In this document: positions 25,786 through 35,671 of the stretch, piece by piece | Numbering within the stretch: position 1 is the first letter of the stretch | Layout of the letters: each line of letters begins with the position of its first letter | Assembly: GCA_036560485.1 (NCBI GenBank) | Contig: DATBRC010000054.1 | Span: 62,001-126,000 of the forward strand | Direction: 5' to 3' | Source of the DNA: DATBRC01 sp036560485 | Lineage (GTDB): Bacteria > Pseudomonadota > Gammaproteobacteria > Burkholderiales > Burkholderiaceae_D | Length of the DNA: 64,000 nucleotides | Notes under the pieces: model-generated | Told to the model about the DNA's origin: nothing | Databases searched by the model: none | The model's input: only the letters and a program-made list of their open reading frames with translations | Program-made: the position numbers and the translations under genes

Positions 25786-26838
25786 TCAACTACCCGAACG
25801 CTCCTGCTGAATTTGCCATGTGCCGCCTTGTTTGGACATCACCAAAATTTTGCGGCTATTGGCTTTCAAGCGATCCGATTCATAAATCTGGCGAAATTTT
25901 ACCGTCGCCGTGTTGCCATTCAACGTGACTTGAGGGGACTCGACCCGTACGCTGATACGACCTTTATCTGCAATACGTGAACGGCGCTCTTCAGCCCAGG
26001 CCGAACGGGATAGGCCGTTCGGCGCTTTGAAATCGTTGCCATACGCGTGCAGATAACCTTTTACATCCTGCTCGCTCCATGCCTTGGCCCAAGCGTGGAC
26101 CGCATTCAATACATCGTCGCGTTCCGTATCGTTACGCGCAACTGGAGGTTCTGCCTTGGGCGTCGCCGCAGGCGTTGCCGCCGGAGCCGGCTTCGCACTT
26201 GGCGCTGGTGCTGGTGTCGGCGCTGCCGCCACAACTATTGGTTTCTGATTGGCGTTACCAACGTTTCCAGCCAACGAACGCAACAAGGTCAATTTTGATT
26301 TCGCACCCGTATTGGTGGAATCCAGTTGCAATGCCTTGTCATAAGCTTGACTTGCCAATTTGGCATGGATATCGCCCAGATTCTCATAAGCAGTAGCATA
26401 GGATGGATTGGTGCGAATTGCCATATCCAATGCAGCACGCGCTTTATCGTATTGGCCGCTGGAAGCATATAAGACAGCAAGATTATTGTAAGGCTCAGGC
26501 AAACTTGGGAAATCTTCCGTGAGCTTGGTGAAAATTGTAATGGCCTCTGCCGACTTGTTTTCCTCGGTCAGGATCACGCCCTTCAAAAATCGCATTTGTG
26601 CGTCCCGCGGATTTTGGCTTAGAAACGCATCAGCCTTGGTCAACGCTTCTGCATGATGACCTGCGCGCAGCAACTTGGTCACATCCGCTGCATCATCCGC
26701 AAAAGCCGGCGCAGCCAGCATAGCGACCAGTCCGGACAAGGCCAGCGTTTTGCCCAGTGCCGAACGCACATCCAAAGGAATTCTGCAAAATGAAAGTAAG
26801 GACATAGATGACATAGTTTGAATAATATAAATTGCCAT
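25786..26838 (-). CDS. Exported TPR protein with C-terminal NTF2-like domain
   Basis: This 350-residue protein has a signal-like segment (LALSGLVAMLAAPAFA), TPR repeats (about 48-185; EALTKADAFLSQNPRDAQM, PYNNLAVLYASSGQYDKARAAL, AYENLGDIHAKLASQAYDKAL), a Pro/Ala-rich linker (AAPTPAPAPSAKPAPAATPA) and an NTF2-like domain (about 240-350). The NTF2-like domain resembles the one at the end of the neighbouring L,D-transpeptidase, so the two may be partners in the periplasm. The start is uncertain: MAIYI at 26838 has no good ribosome binding site, and ATGs nine and twelve residues later are possible. Confidence 0.8.
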   Translation of the reverse strand: MAIYIIQTMSSMSLLSFCRIPLDVRSALGKTLALSGLVAMLAAPAFADDAADVTKLLRAGHHAEALTKADAFLSQNPRDAQMRFLKGVILTEENKSAEAITIFTKLTEDFPSLPEPYNNLAVLYASSGQYDKARAALDMAIRTNPSYATAYENLGDIHAKLASQAYDKALQLDSTNTGAKSKLTLLRSLAGNVGNANQKPIVVAAAPTPAPAPSAKPAPAATPAATPKAEPPVARNDTERDDVLNAVHAWAKAWSEQDVKGYLHAYGNDFKAPNGLSRSAWAEERRSRIADKGRISVRVESPQVTLNGNTATVKFRQIYESDRLKANSRKILVMSKQGGTWQIQQERSGS

Positions 26839-27105
26839 GGAAGAACGTATGGTACACCTTCTCGGCTGAAACTAGCAGCAGAGAAACACTCAAATGAGGC
26901 TCTTATCAGTCATTCAGCGCGCAGGTTGAAGTAAGCCTCATCTGACAGTGTATCGTCAAGGCAAAAATGGAGATTTTTTCGATTGCTGAAACGGAAGTGC
27001 AACACTCGCGCCAAACCGCGCTTCCATCAATGTCACCGGTTCCCGCAAGAGATCGTGCCACATCATCCATATTCGCCGGATTATGTGGCACTAATCGCTC
27101 TTCTA

Positions 27106-30100
27106 TTATTCCTTGCTGATTACTGCCTGGACGCCCAAACCTGTAGGTGTTGACGCCGATGGCAAAGCGGCAAGCGCATATGACATTTGCAATTTTGATG
27201 CAATTTCAATTGCAGGTGCGGACATAGGTTTTGCGATGGAAACCGGCAATTGGCTTGCCGGTGCAGCGGCTGCCACCATGCCCATATTCGCTTGCGCACC
27301 TGACTGACCGGCCAGATTCAGGGTTGTGAAACCAACGACACCCGCAAAAACCGTCAAGCCCGCCAATACCGTTGCCGCTTTCTTGATTTGCTTGGCTGTT
27401 TTATTTGGATTGAGCGGAATCGGCGCCTCGGACAATACGGTCTCAGCACGGAAACGCCAGTCATCCAACTCATCTGTCTGTTGCGTCATCCGATCGAGCA
27501 AATCCTGTGCGATCGCTGCCGCTTCTGCTTTTTCTTTTTTCAACTCAAGACTCAGCGACTCCGACAATTGCGCGGCGCTTGCTTCCGCTTGCGCACGTTC
27601 TTTGGCGGCTGCGATCGCGCGTTGCTCGGCTGCGACCCGGGCTTCTTCCTCTGCTCTTGCGGCTGCCTCAATCGCCATGCGTTGCTGTGCCAGTTCGTGC
27701 GCTTCACATTCGGCCATGGCACGTGCTTCTGCTTCCGCACGGGCGCTTTGCTCAAGCGCCAGTTTTTCCTGTGCCACCTTGAATGCCAATTGGTCAGCTG
27801 CGCAACGTTCGCGCTCCAGGCGCAATTTTTCCAAAGAGGCGGCCAAAGCTTGCTGCTCTATGCGCGCACGCTCTTGCTCGACCTGCGCCAATTCGATTGC
27901 AATCTTTGCCCGGGTCTCTACCGCATCGGCAGCTTGACGATGCGCTTGCGCTTTTTCGCTGGCTTTCTGAATCAGTTGCTTCTGTACGGCACACTTGGCC
28001 TCTGCTTCCAAACGTACTTTTTGTTCGGTCTGGGCGCGCGTCTGCATCAACTTCGCATGTTCCTGATCTGCTTTGGTGCGTGCTTCAGCTTCCACGCGTG
28101 CTGCCTCTTCTGCACGCATTTTTTCCTGCAGCGCTTTGACTCCCTGCAATTCCGCCTCAGCCCGTTCGCGTTCCAGACGGGTTAATTGCACAGCGCCACG
28201 CGCTTTCAGCAATGCTGCCTGGGCCGCTTGGCGCTGCAATGCTGCGCGTTCTTTGGTTTGCGCCAGAGTATGAACCGTCGCAGTGGTCTGTGCTTCACGT
28301 GCCAAGCGCGCTTCACGTTCGGTCTGCTCGCGAGCGCGCAGCAATTCGATTTGCTCTTGTTCTGCGCGAGCACGCGCTGCTGCTTCTTCGCATGCGGCTT
28401 TTTCGGACTCGATCTTTTCTTGTGTCGTTTTCAGCAACAACTGCACTGCTTCGCCGCGTTCGCGTTCAGCGACCAGTTTTTTCTGCAAGGCTTCCAATGC
28501 TGTTTGCTCGTCTCTGGCACGTTGACGCTCCAAACGCGCCAATTCAACCGCCTCGCGCGCTCTGTCCATCGCTGCTTGTGCTGCCAGGCTTTTCTGCTCG
28601 GTTTGCTCGATACTTTTTGCCAGCGCAATTTTGGTTGCAGCCAATTCGGACTCTTCCGCAATGCGAGCAGTTTTCTCGTTCTTTTCCTGTATGCGTAACA
28701 GCTCTGTCTTCTCTTCATCTGCTTTTGCACGCGCTTCGATTTCAGCCGCAACAGCTTCTTCCGTGCGCAATTTTTCCTGCAAAGCAGCGATAGCGCGTTT
28801 TTCGTTTTCAACATGCTCACGTTCTGCGCGAGCCAGCTCCAATGCCTCACGCGCCTTCTGCGAAGCAGCTTCGGCAGCCTTGCGTTGCAACTCGACTTGT
28901 TCAATGGCCAGATTGACAGCCTCTTGTTCGGCGATGGCACGCGTCGTGGCGATTTGCGCTGCCTCTTGCTCAAGAGCTGCACGTTCTGCTGCCAATTGTT
29001 TAATGCGCGCCTCTTCTGCCACGCGTGCTTGCGCAGCTGCTGCAACTTGCTGCTCAACTTCGGCGCGTTGTTGCGCTTCTTCGATGGCACGTGCTTCGGC
29101 GGCGATCCGTGTACGGATTTGCACATCGGCTTTATGCTCGGCTTCAACCCGCGCAAATGCCGATGTTTGCAATTGGCGTTCAGCCTGAATGCGCGCTTCG
29201 GTTGCAATGCGGATCCGTTCTTCGGCTTCGCGGCGTGCTTGTGCTGTAACGGCAGCCATTGCCTCGACTTGCTCGCGGCGCACGGCAGCGTCGCGCAAGT
29301 CCAGCTCGGCTTCCAATCGCATTTGCAACGACTCCACCGCACGGCGCTCGGCTTCCGTACGTGCATGTGCAATGGTTTCTTGTTCCTGTTCGGCTGCTGC
29401 TCTGGCGCGCGCTTCTTCGATGGCACGGATTTCAGCAGGTACACGATTGAGAGTCGCTTCCAATACGAACGCGTCTGCACGCTCACGTTGCATGGTTTGA
29501 CTAATCTCTTCGCTGCGTGCACTGGCCAGCATTTCCGTCATTTGACGCGCTTCTTTGTCACGCCGTTGACGCTCGCGTGCCAAGTCCTCGATGCGTGCTT
29601 CGGCGCGTGCACGTGCCTCCGCTTCCAGTTGTGCTTCTTGTGCTGCTGCGATCCGTGAAGCGACTTGCCAACGCGCTTGTTCGGCTTCCAGTGCCGTTTT
29701 TTGTACGGCTTCGGCCGCTTGATTTGCCAGTTCAGTCTCCAATGCGAGCTGTTCGATCGCGCGCTTGCGGGCTTCTTGTTCAGCTTGCGCGCGTTGTTCT
29801 GCCATTAATTTGGCTTGTGTATCAGCCTCGGTGCGTGCGCGCAGCTCTTCCATTTCCTTGTTCGATGCGGCGATCCGGGCTTCATTGGCAAGGCGCGCTT
29901 GCCGGTCTGCTTCCTGGCGCGCACGAGTGGCGGCAATCGCTGCTTCTGCTGCTTTTGCGCTTTGATATGCTTCAGCTCCTGCTGCTGCGTCCGCGATGGC
30001 GCGGTCTTCTGCCAGCGAGCGGGCACGGGCCTCGGCGTAGGCGCGATTCTCCGCGGCGACAGTCGCTTTGGCTTCCGCTTCTACCCGGGCAATTGCCTCG

Positions 30101-30237
30101 CGAATAGTCTTCAGCGCCACGCCTTGCGTCGGCGCTGCGTCGGCTTGCGCCAGCGATCCACCTTCTGCATTCTCGTTATTTTCAGAGAAGGCCATCCGCA
30201 AATTAGGGTTCTTACGCACCGTTTGATTCGTATCCAT
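27106..30237 (-). CDS. Giant Ala/Glu/Arg-rich coiled-coil protein with C-terminal membrane anchor
   Basis: I do not recognise a named family. The 1043-residue protein is almost entirely charged alanine-rich helix (residues about 40-930), with continuous heptad-like EARARAEAEARA patterns, predicted to be a very long coiled coil (some 130 nm if fully extended; inference). At least four copies of a unit such as KAREALELARAER ... ALQEKLRTEE recur with spacings of 98, 119 and about 98 residues, that is, 14 heptads with one three-heptad insertion. A single membrane segment lies near residues 954-976 (AATVLAGLTVFAGVVGFTTL), followed by a 65-residue Ala/Pro/Ser-rich tail. There is no signal peptide, so the coiled coil should be cytoplasmic. 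The gene was shaped by internal duplications. Confidence 0.75.
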   Translation of the reverse strand: MDTNQTVRKNPNLRMAFSENNENAEGGSLAQADAAPTQGVALKTIREAIARVEAEAKATVAAENRAYAEARARSLAEDRAIADAAAGAEAYQSAKAAEAAIAATRARQEADRQARLANEARIAASNKEMEELRARTEADTQAKLMAEQRAQAEQEARKRAIEQLALETELANQAAEAVQKTALEAEQARWQVASRIAAAQEAQLEAEARARAEARIEDLARERQRRDKEARQMTEMLASARSEEISQTMQRERADAFVLEATLNRVPAEIRAIEEARARAAAEQEQETIAHARTEAERRAVESLQMRLEAELDLRDAAVRREQVEAMAAVTAQARREAEERIRIATEARIQAERQLQTSAFARVEAEHKADVQIRTRIAAEARAIEEAQQRAEVEQQVAAAAQARVAEEARIKQLAAERAALEQEAAQIATTRAIAEQEAVNLAIEQVELQRKAAEAASQKAREALELARAEREHVENEKRAIAALQEKLRTEEAVAAEIEARAKADEEKTELLRIQEKNEKTARIAEESELAATKIALAKSIEQTEQKSLAAQAAMDRAREAVELARLERQRARDEQTALEALQKKLVAERERGEAVQLLLKTTQEKIESEKAACEEAAARARAEQEQIELLRAREQTEREARLAREAQTTATVHTLAQTKERAALQRQAAQAALLKARGAVQLTRLERERAEAELQGVKALQEKMRAEEAARVEAEARTKADQEHAKLMQTRAQTEQKVRLEAEAKCAVQKQLIQKASEKAQAHRQAADAVETRAKIAIELAQVEQERARIEQQALAASLEKLRLERERCAADQLAFKVAQEKLALEQSARAEAEARAMAECEAHELAQQRMAIEAAARAEEEARVAAEQRAIAAAKERAQAEASAAQLSESLSLELKKEKAEAAAIAQDLLDRMTQQTDELDDWRFRAETVLSEAPIPLNPNKTAKQIKKAATVLAGLTVFAGVVGFTTLNLAGQSGAQANMGMVAAAAPASQLPVSIAKPMSAPAIEIASKLQMSYALAALPSASTPTGLGVQAVISKE

Positions 30238-30680
30238 CTTGGACTCCGCATGTGAGCAGTTCCGGCAATAAGGGGGCGTTTACGACAAGGGCCGGAACTT
30301 CTTAATGCTAATTATCGGGGTGAGCGGAACAAATCAGCTTTGAAAAAGAAGGGGAAATCAGACCTATTTCATGGATATGACATAAACGGTCTGCAAACTT
30401 CGAGCGCATTATCACCTTGGCAAGCACGATGACAGTTGGTTACACAACAATCAGTAGGTATGTGTGTGTGTTTTCTGAGTGAAAACCGGATGATATATCT
30501 GTATCTTCAGAATATCGCATGCAATAATCTTTATCCCTAGCACATAGTCATACAGTATCAAGAGAGCTTCAGAGATGCCGCTAAAACAATGATGAAAAAA
30601 GAAACAGGAGACGTTCATGAAAAAAATACATAACATCCCATTTCATCGGCGGCAAAGGTAGCCTATTCAACACTCAACGC
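30238..30680. other. Divergent intergenic region between the coiled-coil and kinase genes
   Basis: These 443 bases separate two divergent operons and must hold both promoters. I see no gene; a 61-codon minus-strand ORF (30451-30636) lacks features of a real protein. A GTGTGTGTG run lies at 30463-30471. Confidence 0.5.
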
Positions 30681-33476
30681 ATGGCTCACTCTTTACCTCC
30701 CGTCTGCAATACACCATCAACGCTAAATAATAACGTCATTAGAATGCCTAAATTATTGCCATCACCGACCAGTTTGATTCAACGTGTGCGTGTCATTTTA
30801 TTAAGCGCTGCTACGCTATTTTATTTGGCTGCTCTCACCATTATTATCTTGGGCGGAAACTACCTGATTGAAAAAAACCTTGAAAAAGAAGCGCAGCTGC
30901 TGTTGCCGGAATTTGCCGATGCCGGCAAACCATTGTTTCTATCCCAGGACAGCAAGACACAACAGCTGATCCCAAACCAGGCAGCGCGCATCAATGACAT
31001 TGGATCAATCAGGATTTATGCAAAAGACCAGTTGCGCCTGTTGGCTGAATACCACAAGCCCGGATACCGTTCACTTCCTCGATTGGAAGCCACAGATCCA
31101 ATCGATATCACTGAACATCCTGTGCGTATCCATGACACAGCCGGCATAGCGCAATCGATGCGTCTTTTTGCACCTGTGACAAGCGATGAAATTCAGGTTC
31201 CACCTCAAAGTCCTGGTTCTGACGTAATCGGATATGTGGAAATCGGGATGGATTTAGCGCCATCGCGCTCCAACGTTTATCCGATTATGCTGGGCATCAT
31301 GGCAATTTTCACTGCCATTTTATTCATTTTTCTTTGGGTCTACCTCAGAAGATTGCAGCAAGTCCTGCTGCCACTCACCAGCCTGCAAGAACCATTGCAA
31401 CGCATCGCAAAAGGTGATTTTGAAGCCAAGCTGGGTGAAGCTGCAGTCGACAAGGAAATCGAAATCATTCATCGCGCATTGCGAACCACGATCGTCGCGC
31501 TGAAAGAACGTGAAAAAAAACGCACCAAGATAGCGACACCCATGGTGTCAATCAGTCAGCTCAATCGGCAGGCCAAGGAAACGCTCATCAGCAATCTCAG
31601 TCATGAAATCCACACGCCGATGAACGGCGTCATCGGCATGCTCGATTTGCTGCGTGATACCGAGCTGTCACGCACACAGCGCGAATTCGTCAATATGGCG
31701 CACACAAGTGCCGACAATCTTCTGCGTCGCATCAACAACATGCTGGACGTCGCCCATCTTGAAAACGGTCAGCTTGGCCTCGAACAGGTTGCATTCAATC
31801 TATTAAAAGAAGTCAACACGGCTTATCACACGCATGCTGCCACAGCAAAAAACAAAGGGATTGAGCTGGTTATGCAAGCACCGGCAACGTTGCAACACGT
31901 GCTTGGCAATCCCATGCGCATTCGTCAAATCATGGCAGGCTTGCTTCATCAAGCCATCAAACTCACTTCACACGGTCAAGTGGTTTTCGACATTCATGCT
32001 GAGAAACAAGATGACGTGTGTCATCTGGGAATTTCCGTGACAGGGTCCAGCATCAATCTGAGCGACACGCAGCTGGCCGCTATTTTTAATGAAGCCGAGC
32101 CGAATCAACTCACAGCTCTTCAACAACTGGATGCGCCGGAGCCAGGCTTCGCTGCATGCAGAACTTTGGCTGAGCTGATGGGTGGACAGATTGGAATCGA
32201 TCGTGCGGACGGCAACGCAACAACGTTCTGGTGTTCGCTGAACCTGCCATTCGCCCCCAGCAGCGATTCGGCGCTTGCCGACGGCAGCTTGTCCGCAATG
32301 CGTGTTCTATTTGTTTCAGAATACCAGCCCACGCATCTCATCATCAAAGAGGCGCTTAACCAAAGAGGCATGCGCGCTGACGGTTTCCGTTCCGCCACGG
32401 AAGCGTTATGCGCGCTGGAAAAAGCCGCGGCAAATCAGGCCCCCTACCATATTGCCTTTCTCGATTATGAGCTTCAGAACGTCGATGGCGAGGTATTCGG
32501 TACGGCGCTCAAATCCGATCCACAGTATCGCGACATCGTGTTGGTGATATTAAGCCTCGAATCGGAAACGAGAACCAACCAGCACTTCGCCCAAGTCGGC
32601 TTTGCGGGCCGCCTGGATACACCGCTCACACCGCGTGTTTTTACTGATGCATTAACCATGCTATGCGCTGCCGTCAAAAACGGCCAAACGCTCCCCTTTT
32701 TCACACCCGACTCACTCGACCCTGCAGCAGCGCAACATGCAGAAAACAAGAATTCATTTGATGGTTATCGTGTCTTGATCGCGGACGACAATATCGTCAA
32801 CCAACAAGTGGCATTGCATATTCTTGAAAAGCTTGGCTGTCACGCAGATATCGCAAACAATGGGCAAGAAGCCGTCAACATGCACGCGCAACACCTGTAC
32901 GATATGATCCTGATGGATTGCCAGATGCCCATTCTGGATGGCTATCAAGCCACCAAAGCCATCCGTGCACAGGAAACCGGCATGCATACGCCAATCATTG
33001 CAGTGACTGCATTCACCATGCAAGGCGAACGCGATCAATGTCTGGCCGCCGGCATGGATGACTTCCTGGCAAAGCCAATCCGGCTAAGCACATTGCGAGA
33101 AGCGCTCGGTCGCTGGCTGCACGCCAGCACACCGGACAAACCGGAAGAGCGTGACGAATTCGCCTCCATGCAAAAAATGTTCGGCGCGGATTTTGCCGAA
33201 CTGACCGCATTGTATTTGGCCGATAGTCCAAAAAGAATCACCCGCCTGACAGAAGCGGTATCAGAAAAAAATGCGCCAGGCATTGCTTCGGTTGCGCACT
33301 CATTGAGTGGCAGTTGCGCATCAATCGGCGCAACCGGGCTTGCTGCGATTTGCAAAGAATTGGAAATTCAATCCAAAGCTGAGCAGCTAGACAACATCGA
33401 CGAAATGTTGGTTGAAATTGGAACAGAATATGCTAGGGTAAAAACCAAACTGCAATCGATGATCAACATAGTATAA
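30681..33476 (+). CDS. Hybrid sensor histidine kinase with degenerate ATP-binding domain (HisKA-HATPase-REC-REC-HPt)
   Basis: This 931-residue inner-membrane protein has two membrane segments (about 38-60 and 201-221) around a periplasmic sensor, a HAMP-like linker, a dimerisation domain with phosphoacceptor His308 (NLSHEIHTPMNGVIGML), an ATPase-like domain (about 400-520), two receivers and an HPt domain (AHSLSGSCASIGATGL). The ATP-binding motifs are damaged: the N-box reads LLHQAIKLT (Gln in place of the essential Asn), the DxGxGI box reads VTGSSIN, and the GTGLGL lid reads PEPGFAA. The first receiver also lacks its acidic pair (VSEYQ). The second receiver (IADDN, LMDCQMP, AKP) and HPt look functional. 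It may be phosphorylated by another kinase or act as a phosphatase/scaffold. It heads an operon with two receiver proteins. Confidence 0.85.
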   Translation: MAHSLPPVCNTPSTLNNNVIRMPKLLPSPTSLIQRVRVILLSAATLFYLAALTIIILGGNYLIEKNLEKEAQLLLPEFADAGKPLFLSQDSKTQQLIPNQAARINDIGSIRIYAKDQLRLLAEYHKPGYRSLPRLEATDPIDITEHPVRIHDTAGIAQSMRLFAPVTSDEIQVPPQSPGSDVIGYVEIGMDLAPSRSNVYPIMLGIMAIFTAILFIFLWVYLRRLQQVLLPLTSLQEPLQRIAKGDFEAKLGEAAVDKEIEIIHRALRTTIVALKEREKKRTKIATPMVSISQLNRQAKETLISNLSHEIHTPMNGVIGMLDLLRDTELSRTQREFVNMAHTSADNLLRRINNMLDVAHLENGQLGLEQVAFNLLKEVNTAYHTHAATAKNKGIELVMQAPATLQHVLGNPMRIRQIMAGLLHQAIKLTSHGQVVFDIHAEKQDDVCHLGISVTGSSINLSDTQLAAIFNEAEPNQLTALQQLDAPEPGFAACRTLAELMGGQIGIDRADGNATTFWCSLNLPFAPSSDSALADGSLSAMRVLFVSEYQPTHLIIKEALNQRGMRADGFRSATEALCALEKAAANQAPYHIAFLDYELQNVDGEVFGTALKSDPQYRDIVLVILSLESETRTNQHFAQVGFAGRLDTPLTPRVFTDALTMLCAAVKNGQTLPFFTPDSLDPAAAQHAENKNSFDGYRVLIADDNIVNQQVALHILEKLGCHADIANNGQEAVNMHAQHLYDMILMDCQMPILDGYQATKAIRAQETGMHTPIIAVTAFTMQGERDQCLAAGMDDFLAKPIRLSTLREALGRWLHASTPDKPEERDEFASMQKMFGADFAELTALYLADSPKRITRLTEAVSEKNAPGIASVAHSLSGSCASIGATGLAAICKELEIQSKAEQLDNIDEMLVEIGTEYARVKTKLQSMINIV

Positions 33477-33501
33477 AAAATACATTATTTGGAATAAATC
33501 T

Positions 33502-33894
33502 ATGGCTGCGATCAGAAAAAATGAGTCGGTGAAAATTGTCATTGCCGATGACGATTCCACTACCCGTTATGTGCTTCGGCTTTTATTGCAAGAGCAGCTT
33601 TACACTGTCGTCGGTGAAGCCGGAGATGGTGAAAAAGCCGTCGAATTGTGCGCTCTTCACAAACCCAATATCGCATTTATCGATATCCACATGCCGGTCA
33701 TGAATGGGCATGCAGCCTCACAACAAATACGGCAACAAAATCCTCATACCGGCATCATCATGATTAGCGCCCTATCCACATTGGACAATGTGCGGCAAGC
33801 GATGGAAGCCGGTGCCAGCGGCTTCGTCGTCAAACCATTCAGTGCCGTCAAACTGACAGAAGCCATCAACAATTGCTTGAAGAAGCAACCGTAG
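33502..33894 (+). CDS. Single-domain CheY-like response regulator
   Basis: This 130-residue receiver has the acidic triad ADDD (16-18), phosphoacceptor Asp61 in IAFIDIHMP, the Ser/Thr switch in IIMISAL and Lys in VVKPF. It has no output domain, so it may pass phosphoryl groups from the upstream HPt or act by protein binding. It lies 25 bases after the kinase gene and 12 bases before the next gene. Confidence 0.88.
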   Translation: MAAIRKNESVKIVIADDDSTTRYVLRLLLQEQLYTVVGEAGDGEKAVELCALHKPNIAFIDIHMPVMNGHAASQQIRQQNPHTGIIMISALSTLDNVRQAMEAGASGFVVKPFSAVKLTEAINNCLKKQP

Positions 33895-33906
33895 CAGGAG
33901 AATAAA

Positions 33907-35613
33907 TTGACTGACCACTCGACCCTTCAAAATAAAATCACGGCAAAAAATGTACTAGTGGTCGATGATGGACCGGTAGAGCGCCTTGCCGCCAAATCGA
34001 TGCTGGAAAAATTGGGTTTTGCAGTAACGATTGCCGATAGCGGTGACCACGCTCTCATTCTGTTAAAACAGCAGTTTTTCGACATGGTGATATGCGATAT
34101 CCTGATGCCGGGTATGAGTGGCCTAATGTTGTTGAAAGCAGCCAATATCCTTCCCTTCCCGTCACCGTTCATCATGGCCACCACGTATGACGATGCCGAG
34201 CATGCAGTGGCTTCGATGCGTAATGGCGCCTATGGCTACCTGACCAAACCGCTGCGCATGGAACAGTTACGCGATACCATGGCAGAAGCCATGGCTAAAT
34301 ACGAAACTGATCAGACTGAAATACAGAAAGCCCGGCAACTGGTTCAACAGGATTCGCTAACCAGCCTGATGAACAAGAATGAATTTGTCCGGCGTTTGAC
34401 CGAGCGATTGGATCAACCATCCAGCACAACAAACGGTGCGCTGCTGCTGATCAAGATTACCGGCCTCAACCATATCAACCACAGCTATAGCCGCGCTGAA
34501 GGCAACAAGGTATTGCAGCAAGCCGGACTGGCCTTGTCAAAACTAATCAGGACATCCGATATTCTGGGACGTTTTGGCGGCGACATGTTTTCCATTTATC
34601 TTGATCATGTCGGCATTCAAGGTGTCGCTGAAAGAGCCGCCAGCATTGCGGATGCGCTGGAAGGAGTCAAACTGGTTCTGGAGGGCGATGCCTTCAGCAT
34701 GAGCCTGGTGATCGGCGGTGCATGCGTGGAACAGGGCATGATCATGGAAGATCTACTTAACCGCGCCGATTTTGCGATCCATCTGGCGCGCGAACAGCAT
34801 CATGCACGCATTCATATTTATAGCGAAGCCGACGAAGTACACAAGCGCGAATTATCGGTACAGCTCAATACCTTGGCACTCATCCGTACGGCTTTGGAAA
34901 ATCCGAGCCGCCTGGTCATGTACTACCAGCCGATCATCAATTTGTTCAATGGAAAAACCAGTCATTATGAAGCGCTGCTACGCATCATGGATGAACACGG
35001 CAAGCCATGCAATACCGGAGAATTGGTCAAGACATGCGAAGTGTTTGGTTTGATCGGCCGCCTCGATCGTGCTGTGGTGACTGCTTGCCTCAATGACGTG
35101 AAGCGGCTACCGCAAGGCACCGGTGTCGCGATCAATTTATCCGGCAAATCGATCGGCGACCCTTCACTGCTGCAGCTGATCGAAACGCAAATCAGCGAAT
35201 TGCAAATTGACCCATCCCGCATTATTTTTGAATTGACTGAGACCGCCGCATTCTACAACCTCGATGAAGTGCGCCATTTCGTCAGCCGCATTAAAGGATT
35301 GGGATGCCGCTTTGCGCTCGATGATTTTGGCGTTGGGTTCTCTTCCTTTTATTACATCAAGGAATTGGATTTCGATTATTTGAAACTGGATGGCTCGTTC
35401 ATCAAGAATCTGCCGAAGAATCTCAACGACCAGGTGTTCGTGCGTGCGATGGTCGAGATTTCAAAAGTGTTCGACCTGATGGTCATTGCCGAATGGGTTG
35501 AGGATAAAGAGACAGAAGAAATGCTGCGTGAGTTTAGCGTCTCTTACGGACAAGGATATTACTTCGGCAAACCGATGCCACTCGCTTTACCTTCCGAAAA
35601 AATATCAACTTGA
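33907..35613 (+). CDS. Response regulator with degenerate GGDEF and intact EAL (c-di-GMP phosphodiesterase)
   Basis: This 568-residue protein has an N-terminal receiver (Asp64 in VICDILMP), a GGDEF domain (about 148-310) whose catalytic loop is GGDMF at 224-228, and an EAL domain (about 325-560). The EAL motif (YEALLR), the LDDFGVG loop and YLKLDGSFIK are present, so phosphodiesterase activity is likely while cyclase activity is doubtful; a degenerate GGDEF often serves as a GTP-sensing domain. The start is TTG at 33907, preceded by GGAG at six bases. It probably is the output of the upstream kinase operon. A strong terminator follows at 35672. Confidence 0.9.
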   Translation: MTDHSTLQNKITAKNVLVVDDGPVERLAAKSMLEKLGFAVTIADSGDHALILLKQQFFDMVICDILMPGMSGLMLLKAANILPFPSPFIMATTYDDAEHAVASMRNGAYGYLTKPLRMEQLRDTMAEAMAKYETDQTEIQKARQLVQQDSLTSLMNKNEFVRRLTERLDQPSSTTNGALLLIKITGLNHINHSYSRAEGNKVLQQAGLALSKLIRTSDILGRFGGDMFSIYLDHVGIQGVAERAASIADALEGVKLVLEGDAFSMSLVIGGACVEQGMIMEDLLNRADFAIHLAREQHHARIHIYSEADEVHKRELSVQLNTLALIRTALENPSRLVMYYQPIINLFNGKTSHYEALLRIMDEHGKPCNTGELVKTCEVFGLIGRLDRAVVTACLNDVKRLPQGTGVAINLSGKSIGDPSLLQLIETQISELQIDPSRIIFELTETAAFYNLDEVRHFVSRIKGLGCRFALDDFGVGFSSFYYIKELDFDYLKLDGSFIKNLPKNLNDQVFVRAMVEISKVFDLMVIAEWVEDKETEEMLREFSVSYGQGYYFGKPMPLALPSEKIST

Positions 35614-35671
35614 ATTTTGTAACCAATCCAAACTAGCTGGTCGAAATCAAACGCTGAGAATATCAGCATAA

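Noticed and set aside
27326..29965. Many long ORFs on the plus strand opposite the coiled-coil gene
   Set aside because: They mirror the repetitive Ala/Glu/Arg codons of the minus-strand protein and have low-complexity compositions (Cys/Phe/Leu or Ala/Ser runs); no start with a binding site and no domain.
30451..30636. 61-codon ORF MLCIFFMNVSCFFFHH and onwards
   Set aside because: Low-complexity composition, ends in a GT repeat, and no ribosome binding site.
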